Assembly: GCA_024401825.1 (NCBI GenBank) | Contig: JAKSKF010000001.1 | Location: 1-64,000 of the forward strand | DNA: 64,000 nt | Direction of reading: 5' to 3' | Origin: Bacteroidales bacterium | GTDB taxonomy: Bacteria; Bacteroidota; Bacteroidia; Bacteroidales; UBA932 | Position numbers and translations under genes: made by a program | Part shown: in pieces, positions 8,174-16,171 of the stretch | How the letters are laid out: every line of letters begins with the position of its first letter | Position numbering within the stretch: the stretch's first letter is position 1 | Notes under the pieces: generated by a model | Told to the model about the DNA's origin: nothing | The model's database searches: none | Seen by the model: only the letters and a program-made list of their open reading frames with translations

Positions 8174-9859
8174 ATGAAGAGGACTTCTGCCTTTCTGACA
8201 TCCGCTGTCCTTCTGCTCTTTCCCCTGTCCGTTCCGGCCCTGTCCGTGAAAGACGCGGGGGACTTCGGTGCGGGAGGCTGCGTTTCCCGCAGAGGCGGAA
8301 TTGTCAGGGTACGGGACTTCGGAGTCAGGCCCGGCACAGGAGAGGATGTCACCGCGGGATTCAACGAGGCGGTCAGGAAATGCCGGGAAACCGGGGCCGG
8401 AGTCCTTCGGCTTGAAAAAGGCAGATATGATTTCTGGCCGGAGAACGCTGCCAGAAGAGAAATATTCGTATCCAACACCAGCAGCGAGACCGAATGTCCG
8501 TCCAAAGTCAAGACAATCGGCCTGCTCATCGAGGGCCTGCGGGACCTGACCATAGAGGGAAACGGCGCCGAACTGATTTTTCACGGAAGGCAGACGATGG
8601 TGGCCGTCATCCGTTCCTCCGGCATAAGACTGAAGAACCTTCATATCGACTGCGAGATACCCGGCGCTTCCGAGATGCTGGTGGAAAAGGTGGGAGCCGG
8701 AGAGGTCTTCCTGCGGTTCAACGGAAGTTCCCGATATGAAATCACCCCTGAGGGGAAACTGGAGCTGACAGGTGAAGGCTGGAAAACCGAATTTCCGCAC
8801 TGCATAGAGTTCGACGCCCAATCCGGGCATATGACCTACAGCAGAAATTGGGACATTGTGCAGAATTCCCGGGCCGAGGAGGTGGAGGAGGGGCTCGTGA
8901 GGGTCAGAACAGACAGGACGGCCTCGTTCAAACAGGGGAACGTCCTGACTGTCAGGGACAGAATCCGGGACCAGGTGGGAATCCTGAATCTGGAGAGCGA
9001 GAATCTTGAATTCGAAGATATGGGGGTCCATTCCCTGCACGCGATTGGGGTTGTCAGCCAGTTCTGCAGGAACTTGTCTTTCAAAAACGTGAAGTTCGAA
9101 CCCGCCGAAGGAAGCGGGCGCATCCTGGCCTCTTCCGCGGACTTCCTCCATTTCAGCGGATGCGCAGGGAAAATCCTTGTTCAGGGATGCAGGTTCAGCG
9201 GCGCTCAGGACGACTGCATCAATGTGCACGGCACTTATCTGGTTTTAGACGGGATATTGGCGGAGAAGCAGGTGAAACTGCGCTTCGCCCATCACCAGAC
9301 TTACGGGATGCAGGCCTTCTGGCCGGGGGATACGGTATCTTTCGTCAGGAGGAACTCTCTTCAGACGACAGCCCTGGCTCTTGTCGACTCCGTCCGTCGG
9401 CTCAGTGACAGGGAAGTGCTGCTGTCCCTGGACAGAGCCGTTCCTTCCGGAGTCCGGGAAGGCGAGTTTGTCATTGAAAACCTGAGTTGGACGCCTGAAG
9501 TCGAGATTGCCGGCAACTATTTCACGAGGACAAGCACCAGAGGAACCCTGATTACCACGCCCAGAAAAGCCGTTATCAGGGACAATGTGTATGAGAAGAT
9601 GGGAATGAGCGCCATCTTCGTCAGCGCTGATGCCGACAACTGGTTTGAAAGCGGAGCCGTGAAGGATTTGACAATCGATGGCAACCGCTTCATAGACTGC
9701 GCATACAACAGCGGGGCCGTAATACTGATTGAACCCACGAACACCGTTGATGATGCCCCGGTCCACGGCACCGTCAGAATCATCTCCAACAGTTTCGAGT
9801 CTGAGGGGAGGGAACGCCTCGTCCACAAGTCAGTGGAGAACCTTGTCCTTGAAGAGTAA
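8174..9859 (+). CDS. Right-handed beta-helix glycosidase, GH110-like (alpha-1,3-galactosidase family)
   Basis: 561 residues with a signal peptide (MKRTSAFLTSAVLLLFPLSV). GH110 enzymes remove terminal alpha-1,3-linked galactose, for example from blood group B or linear alpha-Gal structures. Family-like blocks: VRDFGVRPGTGEDVTAGFNE at the mature N-terminus, GRYDFWPENA, IEGLRDLTIEGNGAELIFHG, IRLKNLHIDCEIP and GAQDDCINVHGTYL (acidic pair Asp346-Asp347). Repeating short N/D-rich turns indicate a parallel beta-helix. The precise specificity is inferred only; other pectate-lyase-fold families share the scaffold. It stands alone, not inside the SusCD locus. Confidence 0.75.
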   Translation: MKRTSAFLTSAVLLLFPLSVPALSVKDAGDFGAGGCVSRRGGIVRVRDFGVRPGTGEDVTAGFNEAVRKCRETGAGVLRLEKGRYDFWPENAARREIFVSNTSSETECPSKVKTIGLLIEGLRDLTIEGNGAELIFHGRQTMVAVIRSSGIRLKNLHIDCEIPGASEMLVEKVGAGEVFLRFNGSSRYEITPEGKLELTGEGWKTEFPHCIEFDAQSGHMTYSRNWDIVQNSRAEEVEEGLVRVRTDRTASFKQGNVLTVRDRIRDQVGILNLESENLEFEDMGVHSLHAIGVVSQFCRNLSFKNVKFEPAEGSGRILASSADFLHFSGCAGKILVQGCRFSGAQDDCINVHGTYLVLDGILAEKQVKLRFAHHQTYGMQAFWPGDTVSFVRRNSLQTTALALVDSVRRLSDREVLLSLDRAVPSGVREGEFVIENLSWTPEVEIAGNYFTRTSTRGTLITTPRKAVIRDNVYEKMGMSAIFVSADADNWFESGAVKDLTIDGNRFIDCAYNSGAVILIEPTNTVDDAPVHGTVRIISNSFESEGRERLVHKSVENLVLEE

Positions 9860-9877
9860 GGCCCGGGAAGGATACCG

Positions 9878-11332
9878 TCAGGGCTTGTACAGAATTTCGG
9901 CGTGGACTTCATCATCGGTCCTGACTTCGAGCCTGCTTATGTCAACGTCTTTGTGGACATAGACTTTTTCAAGCACTTTGTCCCCGGCCAAATCGATGTA
10001 TTTCAGATTCGGGGATGCGCTCAGGTCAAGAATCCTGACATTGGACATATCGCCCATCCAAAGATGCTCCATCTTGGAGTTCAGGCTGAGGTCTATGGTT
10101 TCTCCACGATAAAGACCTATTTGGAAATCCCTGACATTCGGCCAATCCCGGAAAAAATCCTTGTCAATATATTTGGCGCCCCCGCTTCCGCAAATATGTA
10201 TGCTGTCCAGATTGGGATTGTGAGAGAAATCAGGCACATCCGGCAATGGGAGGTTGTTGCCGCCATAGAAACGTAACTGAGGACAGCCGGACAAATCCAC
10301 AGGACCTTTTATCGGGTTATCTCCTATAGACAGGATTTCCAGACTTTGAAGCATTGTGACGTCAATTTTCTCAAGTTGATTGAAATCACACTTAAAGTCC
10401 TTGATCCCTATATTTTGGCTTACATCAAGAGACTTTATGGAATTGTAACAACAGAGAAATTCGGTCAATTCAACATTGTTTCCAATGTCAATTGACGGAA
10501 GACAATCTTCATTGCAGGCAAGGATTTTTAATTTGGTGTTGTGAGACAGGTCCAGACCGTCAAAGAAAAAGTTCTGAGCGCAATCAAGTTCTTCCAACGA
10601 CAAGTTTCCGGAAAGGTCCAGAACAGAAAGGCTGTTCTCCCAACAACGCAGGATTCTCAGATTCGGACAACCGGACAAATCAAGGGACGTCAATCGGTTG
10701 TTGACACAATGAATCACTTCCATACGGGAGTCATTTTTGGGAAGAAGAAGTTCTTTCAATTTGTTCCCTTCTACATTGAGCTCCCGGAGCCTGTTGTTGG
10801 CCGTCAGGTCCAATTCTGTCAGACCGCCTGTTCTGGACAGACCGCCTGAGCCACTGCAAGTCAAATGAGTCAGATTCGGAAAATATTCAATACCTTCCAA
10901 ACTGCTGATGTTGTCAGTGCATAAGTTAAGTTTGGTAACCGTCAGAGCCTCATCTGTGGAAATCTGCCCGTCGTCGTTGCTGTCATATCCTTCCAGAATC
11001 AGAGCCTTGAAATTCACGTCCCGGAATATGACTATCCGTTCTTCGGATGAAGTGCTGAAGTGTTTTTCTTCGGAATATACCGTGTTGATGCCGTTCTTCA
11101 CAAATGCCCTGACCACATATTCGTCAGACGGGACAAGTCCCTTAACCGTAGCGTCCATTACGCCTGCTGCGGGTTTTACAGAAATCTCCTGAGGTTGAGC
11201 ATTTTCACTTTCTTTCAAGATAAAGCCATAACTGAAGCTGGCATCCTGACCTGACAACTCGCATTGAAAGTTGGCCTTAAAGCCGTCAAGACGAACTTCA
11301 ATCTCTCCGAATTCCGGATTCCTTATACGCAA
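9878..11332 (-). CDS. Leucine-rich-repeat surface protein, 5' end apparently missing
   Basis: About 484 residues are open, but the frame begins at a TTG (11330-11332) directly after a TGA stop, with no signal peptide. Visible: an N-terminal fibronectin-like beta domain (about 10-95), an EF-hand-like loop DSNDDGQISTDE (about 115-126) and then many LRRs of the Bacteroidales type (LTELDLTANNRLRELNVEGN; LRILRCWENSLSVLDLSGN) to the end. Such proteins are normally exported. Upstream, the same frame encodes a hydrophobic stretch (IFLKGIILIAICLLIF) but is cut by two TGA codons, and no ATG is available. It may therefore be a pseudogene or a 5'-truncated gene. Confidence 0.7.
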   Translation of the reverse strand: MRIRNPEFGEIEVRLDGFKANFQCELSGQDASFSYGFILKESENAQPQEISVKPAAGVMDATVKGLVPSDEYVVRAFVKNGINTVYSEEKHFSTSSEERIVIFRDVNFKALILEGYDSNDDGQISTDEALTVTKLNLCTDNISSLEGIEYFPNLTHLTCSGSGGLSRTGGLTELDLTANNRLRELNVEGNKLKELLLPKNDSRMEVIHCVNNRLTSLDLSGCPNLRILRCWENSLSVLDLSGNLSLEELDCAQNFFFDGLDLSHNTKLKILACNEDCLPSIDIGNNVELTEFLCCYNSIKSLDVSQNIGIKDFKCDFNQLEKIDVTMLQSLEILSIGDNPIKGPVDLSGCPQLRFYGGNNLPLPDVPDFSHNPNLDSIHICGSGGAKYIDKDFFRDWPNVRDFQIGLYRGETIDLSLNSKMEHLWMGDMSNVRILDLSASPNLKYIDLAGDKVLEKVYVHKDVDISRLEVRTDDEVHAEILYKP

Positions 11333-11810
11333 TCATTTTTGCTTCCGACGGTTTGTCAGAAGCAAAGATGATTTCATTCAGAAAATTAATAGGCATATCG
11401 CGATTAAGATTATTCCTTTTAAAAATATAGTTAAATTTTTGCGATTAAGACGTGCGATACGGAAAATAATTAAGATTTAGCACCGACATCTGGTGCATTC
11501 CGAGATTATTTAAACCCGATTTGATTTTCTCACGGCAAAGGTAGGCAACTAATACATACGGCTTCATCAAAAATGCTATGTCATCCAAGACATAGCATCG
11601 TATATATATGTTCACAAAAAGCCTAATGGTATCCCTACTTGAATCCCATATCGTATCGCTCCAAAACTATGTAATAATGTTTAAACCGCCAAAAATATTT
11701 TCAAAAATACAGATTCCGATGTTTTCAAGCATCTCGTCTTCAAATCATTCGGACCGATTCCCACAGACTCATTGTTATCATTGTAAAACCTGTCATTTTC
11801 AATGAATCCG
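11333..11810. other. AT-rich intergenic region holding decayed 5' end of the LRR gene
   Basis: About 480 bp without a convincing gene. The part near 11340-11480 holds the interrupted signal-peptide-like frame of the LRR gene. On the minus strand TACCTTTG (11545-11538) is a good -7 box pointing at that gene. The hairpin at 11573-11598 is listed separately. A minus-strand open stretch of about 39 codons near 11680-11800 resembles nothing I know. Confidence 0.5.
11567..11598 (-). terminator. Hairpin with T run, minus strand
   Basis: Perfect 10 bp inverted repeat ATGCTATGTC / GACATAGCAT (11573-11582 and 11589-11598) with a 6 nt loop. Read on the minus strand it is followed by TTTTTG. It could end transcripts coming from ybaK, although it is about 210 bp past that stop. 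The stem is AT-rich, so strength is uncertain. Confidence 0.5.
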
Positions 11811-12275
11811 TCACAGTGGATAGATTCCGGTTCCAATGTAGTTGATGAGGTCCCGGGGGTTGATTTTCAGTTGCAGGCCGCGTACTCCTGCACTTACGAA
11901 TATGTAATCGTACAGAAGGGCGCTTTCGTAAATGAAGGTCGGAAATTTCTTTTTCATCCCTATCGGGGAACACCCGCCCCGGATATAGCCCGTGACGTCT
12001 TTGAGTTCTCTTACGTGCAGCATCTCGCAACTCTTGTTCCCGGAAATCAGGGCCGCCTTTTTCAAGTCCACCTCCATATCCCCGGGAATGACACACACGA
12101 AAATGCCGTTGCGGTCTCCCCGCAGCACAAGAGTTTTGAAAACGAGGTCTATGTCCTCACCAAGCTGTGCCGCCACGTGCTGCGCCGACAAATCATCCTC
12201 CGTATATTCGTAGGGTATTGTGTCGTATGAAATCCCGGCGGCATCAAGCAGCCTTGCAACATTTGTTTTCTGCAT
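11811..12275 (-). CDS. ybaK: YbaK/EbsC-type aminoacyl-tRNA deacylase
   Basis: 154 residues from MQKTNVARLLDAAG; the open frame extends upstream but only this ATG (12273-12275) matches the family start. YbaK-like proteins hydrolyse mischarged tRNAs such as Cys-tRNA(Pro). Family features: LVFKTLVLRGDRNGIFVCVIPGD, the conserved lysine in DLKKAALISG, and the GYIRGGCSPIGMKKKFPTF substrate loop. It lies next to tRNA-Ser on the same strand, separated by about 77 bp. Confidence 0.93.
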   Translation of the reverse strand: MQKTNVARLLDAAGISYDTIPYEYTEDDLSAQHVAAQLGEDIDLVFKTLVLRGDRNGIFVCVIPGDMEVDLKKAALISGNKSCEMLHVRELKDVTGYIRGGCSPIGMKKKFPTFIYESALLYDYIFVSAGVRGLQLKINPRDLINYIGTGIYPL

Positions 12276-12352
12276 TTCGCCAAAGTTATGCACTTTGCCC
12301 AAGACTTCCAAGTGTAAAAACGCCCCACACAACAGTGTGAGGCAGATATCAG

Positions 12353-12441
12353 CGGAGGGGACGAGATTCGAACTCGTGGTACGGAATGACCCGTACGTCG
12401 GTTTAGCAAACCGGTGGTTTCAGCCACTCACCCACCCCTCC
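12353..12441 (-). tRNA. tRNA-Ser (anticodon GCT)
   Basis: 89 nt on the minus strand. Acceptor stem GGAGGGG / CCCCTCC closes perfectly, discriminator base G, anticodon loop reads GTTTGCTAAAC (anticodon GCT), a long variable arm (GACGTACGGGTCATTCCGTACCAC) typical of class II tRNAs, and T arm GAGTTCGAATCTC. The 3' CCA is not encoded (the genomic sequence continues CTGAT). Confidence 0.97.
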
Positions 12442-12489
12442 AGTGTCACCACGTCCTTGTCAAACGGGACAGCAAAGATATAACAAATT

Positions 12490-12520
12490 TTTGGAAACTG
12501 AAAAATAGTTTCTATATTTG
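12490..12520 (+). promoter_or_regulatory. Promoter of tRNA-Gly
   Basis: TTTG at 12490-12493 and TATATTTG at 12513-12520, separated by 19 nt, match the Bacteroidota -33 and -7 boxes. The tRNA begins 12 nt downstream. Confidence 0.75.
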
Positions 12521-12532
12521 CAGTCCCGCTTT

Positions 12533-12608
12533 GCGGAAATAGCTCAGTTGGTAGAGCGCAACCTTGCCAAGGTTGAGGTCGCGGGTCCGAGCCCCGTTTT
12601 CCGCTCCA
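12533..12608 (+). tRNA. tRNA-Gly (anticodon GCC), attachment site of the island
   Basis: Acceptor stem GCGGAAA / TTTCCGC, D arm GCTCAGTTGGTAGAGC, anticodon arm CAACCTTGCCAAGGTTG (GCC), T arm CGGGTCCGAGCCCCG. Discriminator T at 12605, followed by an encoded CCA (12606-12608). The 3' half from 12578 belongs to the 29 bp repeat created by integration; the displaced original 3' end is at 25018-25046. There the sequence after the discriminator is CAAAAT, so the ancestral gene had no encoded CCA. Confidence 0.97.
12578..12606 (+). repeat. attL: 29 bp direct repeat in tRNA-Gly 3' end
   Basis: Perfectly identical to 25018-25046; it covers the T arm and acceptor 3' strand of tRNA-Gly. The flanking bases differ (G versus A before it, CAAAC versus AAAAT after it), so the limits are exact. 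Confidence 0.95.
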
Positions 12609-12618
12609 AACAACAATC

Positions 12619-12652
12619 AAAACGCTTTGTAGATACCTACAAGGCGTTTTTT
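12619..12652 (+). terminator. Element-borne terminator behind tRNA-Gly
   Basis: AACGCTTTGTAG - ATAC - CTACAAGGCGTT stem (one G-T pair) followed by TTTTTT. It replaces the native tRNA terminator that integration pushed to 25055-25083. Confidence 0.85.
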
Positions 12653-12663
12653 CATTGCGTGAA

Positions 12664-12751
12664 GTGACTAATTCTGTGACATTCCCTGTGACCTCATCCT
12701 TGGCAAGGTTAGACCGTCACACAAAAATCAAAAAAACCGTCACACAAAAAC
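12664..12751 (+). repeat. Probable integrase arm-type sites
   Basis: Three direct GTGAC motifs at 12664, 12676 and 12688 with an exact 12 bp period, then two copies of CCGTCACACAAAAA (starting 12715 and 12738) with a 23 bp period in opposite orientation. Between them CCTTGGCAAGGTT (12698-12710) is an inverted copy of the tRNA anticodon-arm sequence at 12560-12572. The position between the att core and the integrase start fits arm binding sites; function is inferred. Confidence 0.6.
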
Positions 12752-12761
12752 ACGTAAAACA

Positions 12762-13925
12762 ATGACACACACAACATTCAACGTCAGCTTCTATTGCAGG
12801 AAAAGTAGAGCAGACAAGTCAGGGCTGGCCCCAGTGGAGATGTCAATCATTATCAACGGGCAGCGCGAACTGGTCCCTTTACCAAGGAAAGAAAGACCAG
12901 AACAGTTCAAAACAGCAGTAACATCCAGGCGGAGAACAGACATCCAGGACTATCTGGAAGCGGTCAGAAGGCGGCTGAATAGCATCGTTACGGAAATGAT
13001 GGAGCAGGGTATATTGCTTACTGCCCAGACGTTGAGGAGCTATTTCCAGTACGGAGGCGTCAAGTTCTTCACCATCCAGACTCTTTTTGATGAGTATCTG
13101 GAAATCGTCCACAAGAAGGATGGGGCCGAACTCACCCATAGGACCGTCAGGAAATATGAGATGGCGCGGGACAGGTTCTACCAGGTCATTGATAAGAACA
13201 AGCCAGTCACTGCAATCAACAGTACCACCATCGCAGAGTACATGCGGGTCCTCAGACTGGATTTCAACTCAGTCACGGCGGCTGGCTATGCCCAGAAGGT
13301 TAAAGCCGTTGTAAAGTATGGGATGACGAAGGGGGTCATCAAAATCAACCCGTTTGTTGGCGTCCACATCCGCAAAGAGAGCAAGGATGTTCAGTTCTTG
13401 ACGGAGGATGAGCTGGCTCTGATACGGGACACAGATTTCAAGAATGACTCTATCAACCGTATCCGAGACCTGTTTGTTTTCCAGGCGGCATCTGGCCTAA
13501 GCTATTGTGATATGGCTACGCTGGTTCCTGAGGACTTCCAGCATAATCCTGACGGGCACGTCTATATCCACAAGAGAAGAGCCAAGACAAACATTTTCTA
13601 CACATCCGTTGTGTTGCCTGACGGGGAGGCTGTTTTAGAGAAGTATAACTATAATCTTCCAATCATCTCCAACAACAAGTACAACGCCTACTTGAAGTTC
13701 ATCAAGGATATCTGCGAGATTGGCAAGCCTCTTCATACTCATATTGCTCGCCATTCATATGCTACTCGCTGTATCAATGCTGGCATCAGACTCGAAGTTG
13801 TTCAGAAGTTAATGGGGCATACCAGCTCTCGCCAGTGTCTCCATTACGCCAAGCTCGTAGAGAGGAACATCGTAGATGAGGTCCAGGAGGCATTTGACAT
13901 GAACTCTGAGGGTATCAAAAAATGA
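12762..13925 (+). CDS. int: Tyrosine recombinase/integrase, IntDOT-like
   Basis: 387 residues. Catalyses site-specific integration and excision at tRNA-Gly. N-terminal arm-binding beta-domain (FNVSFYCRKSRADKSGLAPV, with INGQR), core-binding domain about 100-205 and C-terminal catalytic domain. Catalytic residues: the first arginine position is Ser in AASGLSYCDMATL, as reported for IntDOT of CTnDOT; Lys in HKRRAKTN; HxxR in HIARHSYAT; His in LMGHTSS; nucleophile Tyr in CLHYAKLV. The stop codon lies inside the first palindrome of array A (13913-13927). It faces away from the tRNA. Confidence 0.96.
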   Translation: MTHTTFNVSFYCRKSRADKSGLAPVEMSIIINGQRELVPLPRKERPEQFKTAVTSRRRTDIQDYLEAVRRRLNSIVTEMMEQGILLTAQTLRSYFQYGGVKFFTIQTLFDEYLEIVHKKDGAELTHRTVRKYEMARDRFYQVIDKNKPVTAINSTTIAEYMRVLRLDFNSVTAAGYAQKVKAVVKYGMTKGVIKINPFVGVHIRKESKDVQFLTEDELALIRDTDFKNDSINRIRDLFVFQAASGLSYCDMATLVPEDFQHNPDGHVYIHKRRAKTNIFYTSVVLPDGEAVLEKYNYNLPIISNNKYNAYLKFIKDICEIGKPLHTHIARHSYATRCINAGIRLEVVQKLMGHTSSRQCLHYAKLVERNIVDEVQEAFDMNSEGIKK

Positions 13926-13981
13926 CAGGGAACCCCGTCAGATTCTGACAGGGAACTATGTCAAAAACTGACAACAGATAA
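13913..13981 (+). repeat. Palindrome array A (three 15 bp sites, 8 bp spacers)
   Basis: Sites TATCAAAAAATGACA (13913-13927), CGTCAGATTCTGACA (13936-13950) and TGTCAAAAACTGACA (13959-13973), separated by GGGAACCC and GGGAACTA and followed by ACAGATAA (13974-13981). Period is 23 bp, about two helical turns. The first site overlaps the integrase stop codon. Array B (20367-20412) is an inverted relative with the same flank. Likely binding sites for an element protein; role unknown. Confidence 0.8.
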
Positions 13982-14426
13982 GAAAATAAGAAGATAATAG
14001 CCAGGGAAGGTCCACAGAACTTTCCCTGGCGTGTTATAAATGGAGGGGGTGAGGAAGATTAGTCCCCCTTGAAATGGTATAGGTCCGATTGTGTATTTCT
14101 CCCTTATTGAGGCCTGGAAACGCCCTCTGTTACAATGATATACACCTCCTTTTGTAAGCCTATATTGCCCTGGTTTGGAAGGTAATACCCCCTGGGAGGT
14201 GGACATGTCAAAATCGTAAACCCTCCTGAAAATTACTGCCCCACCCCCTTAGTTAATGTGGGTGCACAAATGCTCGTATGAAATTTACCCCAGATTTTCG
14301 TCCAGAAAACAAATGCTCGACAAAATTTTACCAGAAATTTTTCTTCCGATTTTTGGCAACTAATCCTACCAAATACTATCAATGGACTATTTATAGTAAA
14401 ATAACAAACGTAATAGTCAAAGAGAT
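13974..14426. other. Intergenic region after the integrase
   Basis: About 450 bp with no convincing gene; a minus-strand frame at 13961-14206 looks accidental (no family resemblance and it overlaps array A). Contains the inverted repeat CCAGGGAA / TTCCCTGG (14001-14008 and 14022-14029), which may end integrase transcripts but lacks a T run, and a run of A/T-rich sequence up to the relic gene at 14427. Confidence 0.5.
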
Positions 14427-14612
14427 ATGTATTCAAGAACACAACCAGACACGGTAAAACAGAAAATCAGTCAGTCAATGAAAGCCGTTCACGCACATCG
14501 TTCAGAGCAAGAAAAAGAAGCCATCAGGCAGAAACAAAGCCAAACAATGAAAGCAATCTGAGCAGAGGTCCCCAAAACGACAATAGAAGATATTCTGGAA
14601 GAGGATGAGTAA
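14427..14612 (+). pseudogene. Small NUMOD3-like DNA-binding ORF interrupted by a stop
   Basis: The frame from ATG 14427 encodes 44 residues with two NUMOD3-like helices (TVKQKISQSMKA and EAIRQKQSQTMKA), the repeated modular DNA-binding element found in homing endonuclease-associated proteins. It stops at TGA (14559-14561). The same frame then continues for 16 more codons (AEVPKTTIEDILEEDE) to TAA at 14612. A related 3' part recurs at 16172-16266 with a stop at the same place. It could be a 61-residue gene broken by a stop or a genuine 44-residue gene followed by a conserved tail. Confidence 0.5.
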
Positions 14613-14616
14613 GAAA

Positions 14617-14639
14617 AGGCTCCCTTCATTGGGGAGCCT
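14617..14639 (-). terminator. Terminator of the lipoprotein gene at 14647
   Basis: AGGCTCCC / GGGAGCCT (14617-14624, 14632-14639), 7 nt loop. On the minus strand it is followed by TTTTCTT, 8 nt after the stop of the lipoprotein gene. Confidence 0.75.
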
Positions 14640-14646
14640 CATTATT

Positions 14647-15081
14647 CTAGAATGTGATTCTTCCGCTCACTATCGAAATAGAGATTCCATCTATGTCGTC
14701 CCAACTTATTCTATCTTGCCCATACGACTTAATCCTCTCAAAATCACCCCCTTTTAGAGACGCGTTGGTAAATGTAATAACGCCAGCAACAACTTCTCCG
14801 TATGTTTCCTTTTCCGTATATGAGTAATTACCTGTTTCTAGAACGCCATCAGCATCCTCAAATTTTACAGAGCCATTTGACTTGAAAGTGATATACATCA
14901 GTTTGTCTGCAAGAGATAAAACTGGGGTAGGTGTTCCTGAACTAGGGACTTTTGCCGCAATTACTGTCCACGTCCCTGATAACTGATTTGAGTCATTATT
15001 GCCTTCTTCTCCCATTTTGTTACAGGAAAGAATAAAGCCTAACCCAAGTGAGAGCATCAGTGCAAACAATACCTTATTCAT
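14647..15081 (-). CDS. Small lipoprotein, lipocalin-like, cargo of the island
   Basis: 144 residues. Lipoprotein signal peptide ending GFILSC (Cys20) followed by NKMGEE. The mature part begins LSGTWTVIAAKV and has alternating short beta strands (MYITFKSNGSVKFEDADG; GNYSYTEKE), the pattern of small lipocalin-like Bacteroidales lipoproteins. Function unknown. Third and most diverged member of a tandem set with the genes at 15083 and 15532; only 1 nt separates it from the upstream gene, so the set is probably one transcript ending at the 14617-14639 hairpin. Low GC compared with the chromosome. Confidence 0.8.
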   Translation of the reverse strand: MNKVLFALMLSLGLGFILSCNKMGEEGNNDSNQLSGTWTVIAAKVPSSGTPTPVLSLADKLMYITFKSNGSVKFEDADGVLETGNYSYTEKETYGEVVAGVITFTNASLKGGDFERIKSYGQDRISWDDIDGISISIVSGRITF

Positions 15082-15082
15082 C

Positions 15083-15526
15083 TTATCTATATTTCCTAAT
15101 GCAACAAGATACCCCTCCCTTATCTTTCCAAGTTAACGAATTTCCAAAATTGGATTCAACATATTCGCATTTTCCACCAGACAACGGGGCAGAAGAAAAT
15201 GTTATTGATGATTCGTATGCTTTGCCCATACTATCTGTTTCTATTACATTCCCAAGAGAGAAAGAATACTTATAGGTTCCTTTATCTTTATTGTCCCAGT
15301 CTTTAAAGGATGCTGTTCCATCCGAGTTGAAAGTAATATACCCCAAATCTACAACGAATTGTTCTGCTTCGGACATATTTTCATTAATTGATACTTTTTC
15401 AGCCCATTCCCAGGTTCCAATAATAGGGCACTTATCTTCTGGTTTGTTTTCTTCTCCAATCTTATTGCAAGAACTCAATAAGCTCAAACCAAGCAGGAGC
15501 ATTACAGCATAGAGTAATTTTTTCAT
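15083..15526 (-). CDS. Small lipoprotein, lipocalin-like, cargo of the island
   Basis: 147 residues. Signal peptide MKKLLYAVMLLLGLSLLSSC (acylated Cys20) followed by NKIGEE; mature part begins IIGTWEWAEKVS and shows the same strand pattern as its neighbour (LGYITFNSDGTASFKDWDN; GTYKYSFSLG). The DNA coding for the signal peptide (about 15462-15526) is nearly identical to that of the next gene (16063-16128), showing recent duplication or gene conversion. Function unknown; location on the mobile element suggests a surface modification of the host cell. Confidence 0.8.
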   Translation of the reverse strand: MKKLLYAVMLLLGLSLLSSCNKIGEENKPEDKCPIIGTWEWAEKVSINENMSEAEQFVVDLGYITFNSDGTASFKDWDNKDKGTYKYSFSLGNVIETDSMGKAYESSITFSSAPLSGGKCEYVESNFGNSLTWKDKGGVSCCIRKYR

Positions 15527-15531
15527 CTCGA

Positions 15532-16128
15532 TTATTTAATACGTTTGAGATAGAAGACATTCTTATCATAAAAATCCCATGAATTGAAGTCCTTATCACC
15601 TGAATGGAAATTATGGAAACTACGATAACATTCTATTGGCTTGTTCGAGGAATTATGGTACCACAAAGAAATAACGTTGTCATTAATATTTTTGCTGTCT
15701 CCATATATTGTTTTCCCTTTATATACTCCCAATTCATTTTCTTTCACGGTATTTTCGGCAGTAATGTTTGGTTCACAGAGCCACAACTCATCACTTGTTA
15801 GTTTAATAATATTCAATTTTATAAATCCGTTAATAAGAAGGGTATTTTCCTTTGAATCATAAACATATGTACATACTAACCCGACCCCATTTTGTACAAG
15901 TTTATCATCAATGAATCCAAGTCTTGCCATACCCATTCCTAATTCTGTTTCATCAATAGTTTCGATGTCATAGCTTTCAATAACAACATTATTGTCAAAT
16001 TGCCATTCAAATTTAAAGAGTTCCCAATCCCCAATGAGACTGTTGGAACTCCCGTTGTTCTCCTTATTGCAGGAACTTAATAAGCTCAAACCAAGCAGGA
16101 GCATTGCTGCATAAATCAATTTTTTCAT
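15532..16128 (-). CDS. Lipoprotein of unknown function, cargo of the island
   Basis: 198 residues from MKKLIYAAMLLLGLSLLSSC (acylated Cys20); an ATG 39 nt upstream would place 13 extra residues before a normal signal peptide and is rejected. The mature part begins LIGDWELFKFEWQF, again a G-x-W opening strand as in the two following genes, but the body is longer with a NDNVISLWYHNSSNK segment and a C-terminal VFYLKRIK. Spacing to the next gene is 5 nt, so the three lipoproteins form one operon on the minus strand. Confidence 0.78.
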   Translation of the reverse strand: MKKLIYAAMLLLGLSLLSSCNKENNGSSNSLIGDWELFKFEWQFDNNVVIESYDIETIDETELGMGMARLGFIDDKLVQNGVGLVCTYVYDSKENTLLINGFIKLNIIKLTSDELWLCEPNITAENTVKENELGVYKGKTIYGDSKNINDNVISLWYHNSSNKPIECYRSFHNFHSGDKDFNSWDFYDKNVFYLKRIK

Positions 16129-16171
16129 ATTGCGAATTGTATTGTTCAAAATTAGTATTTTTTTCAAAAAA

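Noticed and set aside
14001..14029. Inverted repeats in the island considered as a CRISPR array
   Set aside because: Repeats are few, palindromic, without unique spacers of 25-40 bp and without cas genes.
13961..14206. 81-codon minus-strand frame after the integrase
   Set aside because: Overlaps palindrome array A, no start context or similarity; probably chance.
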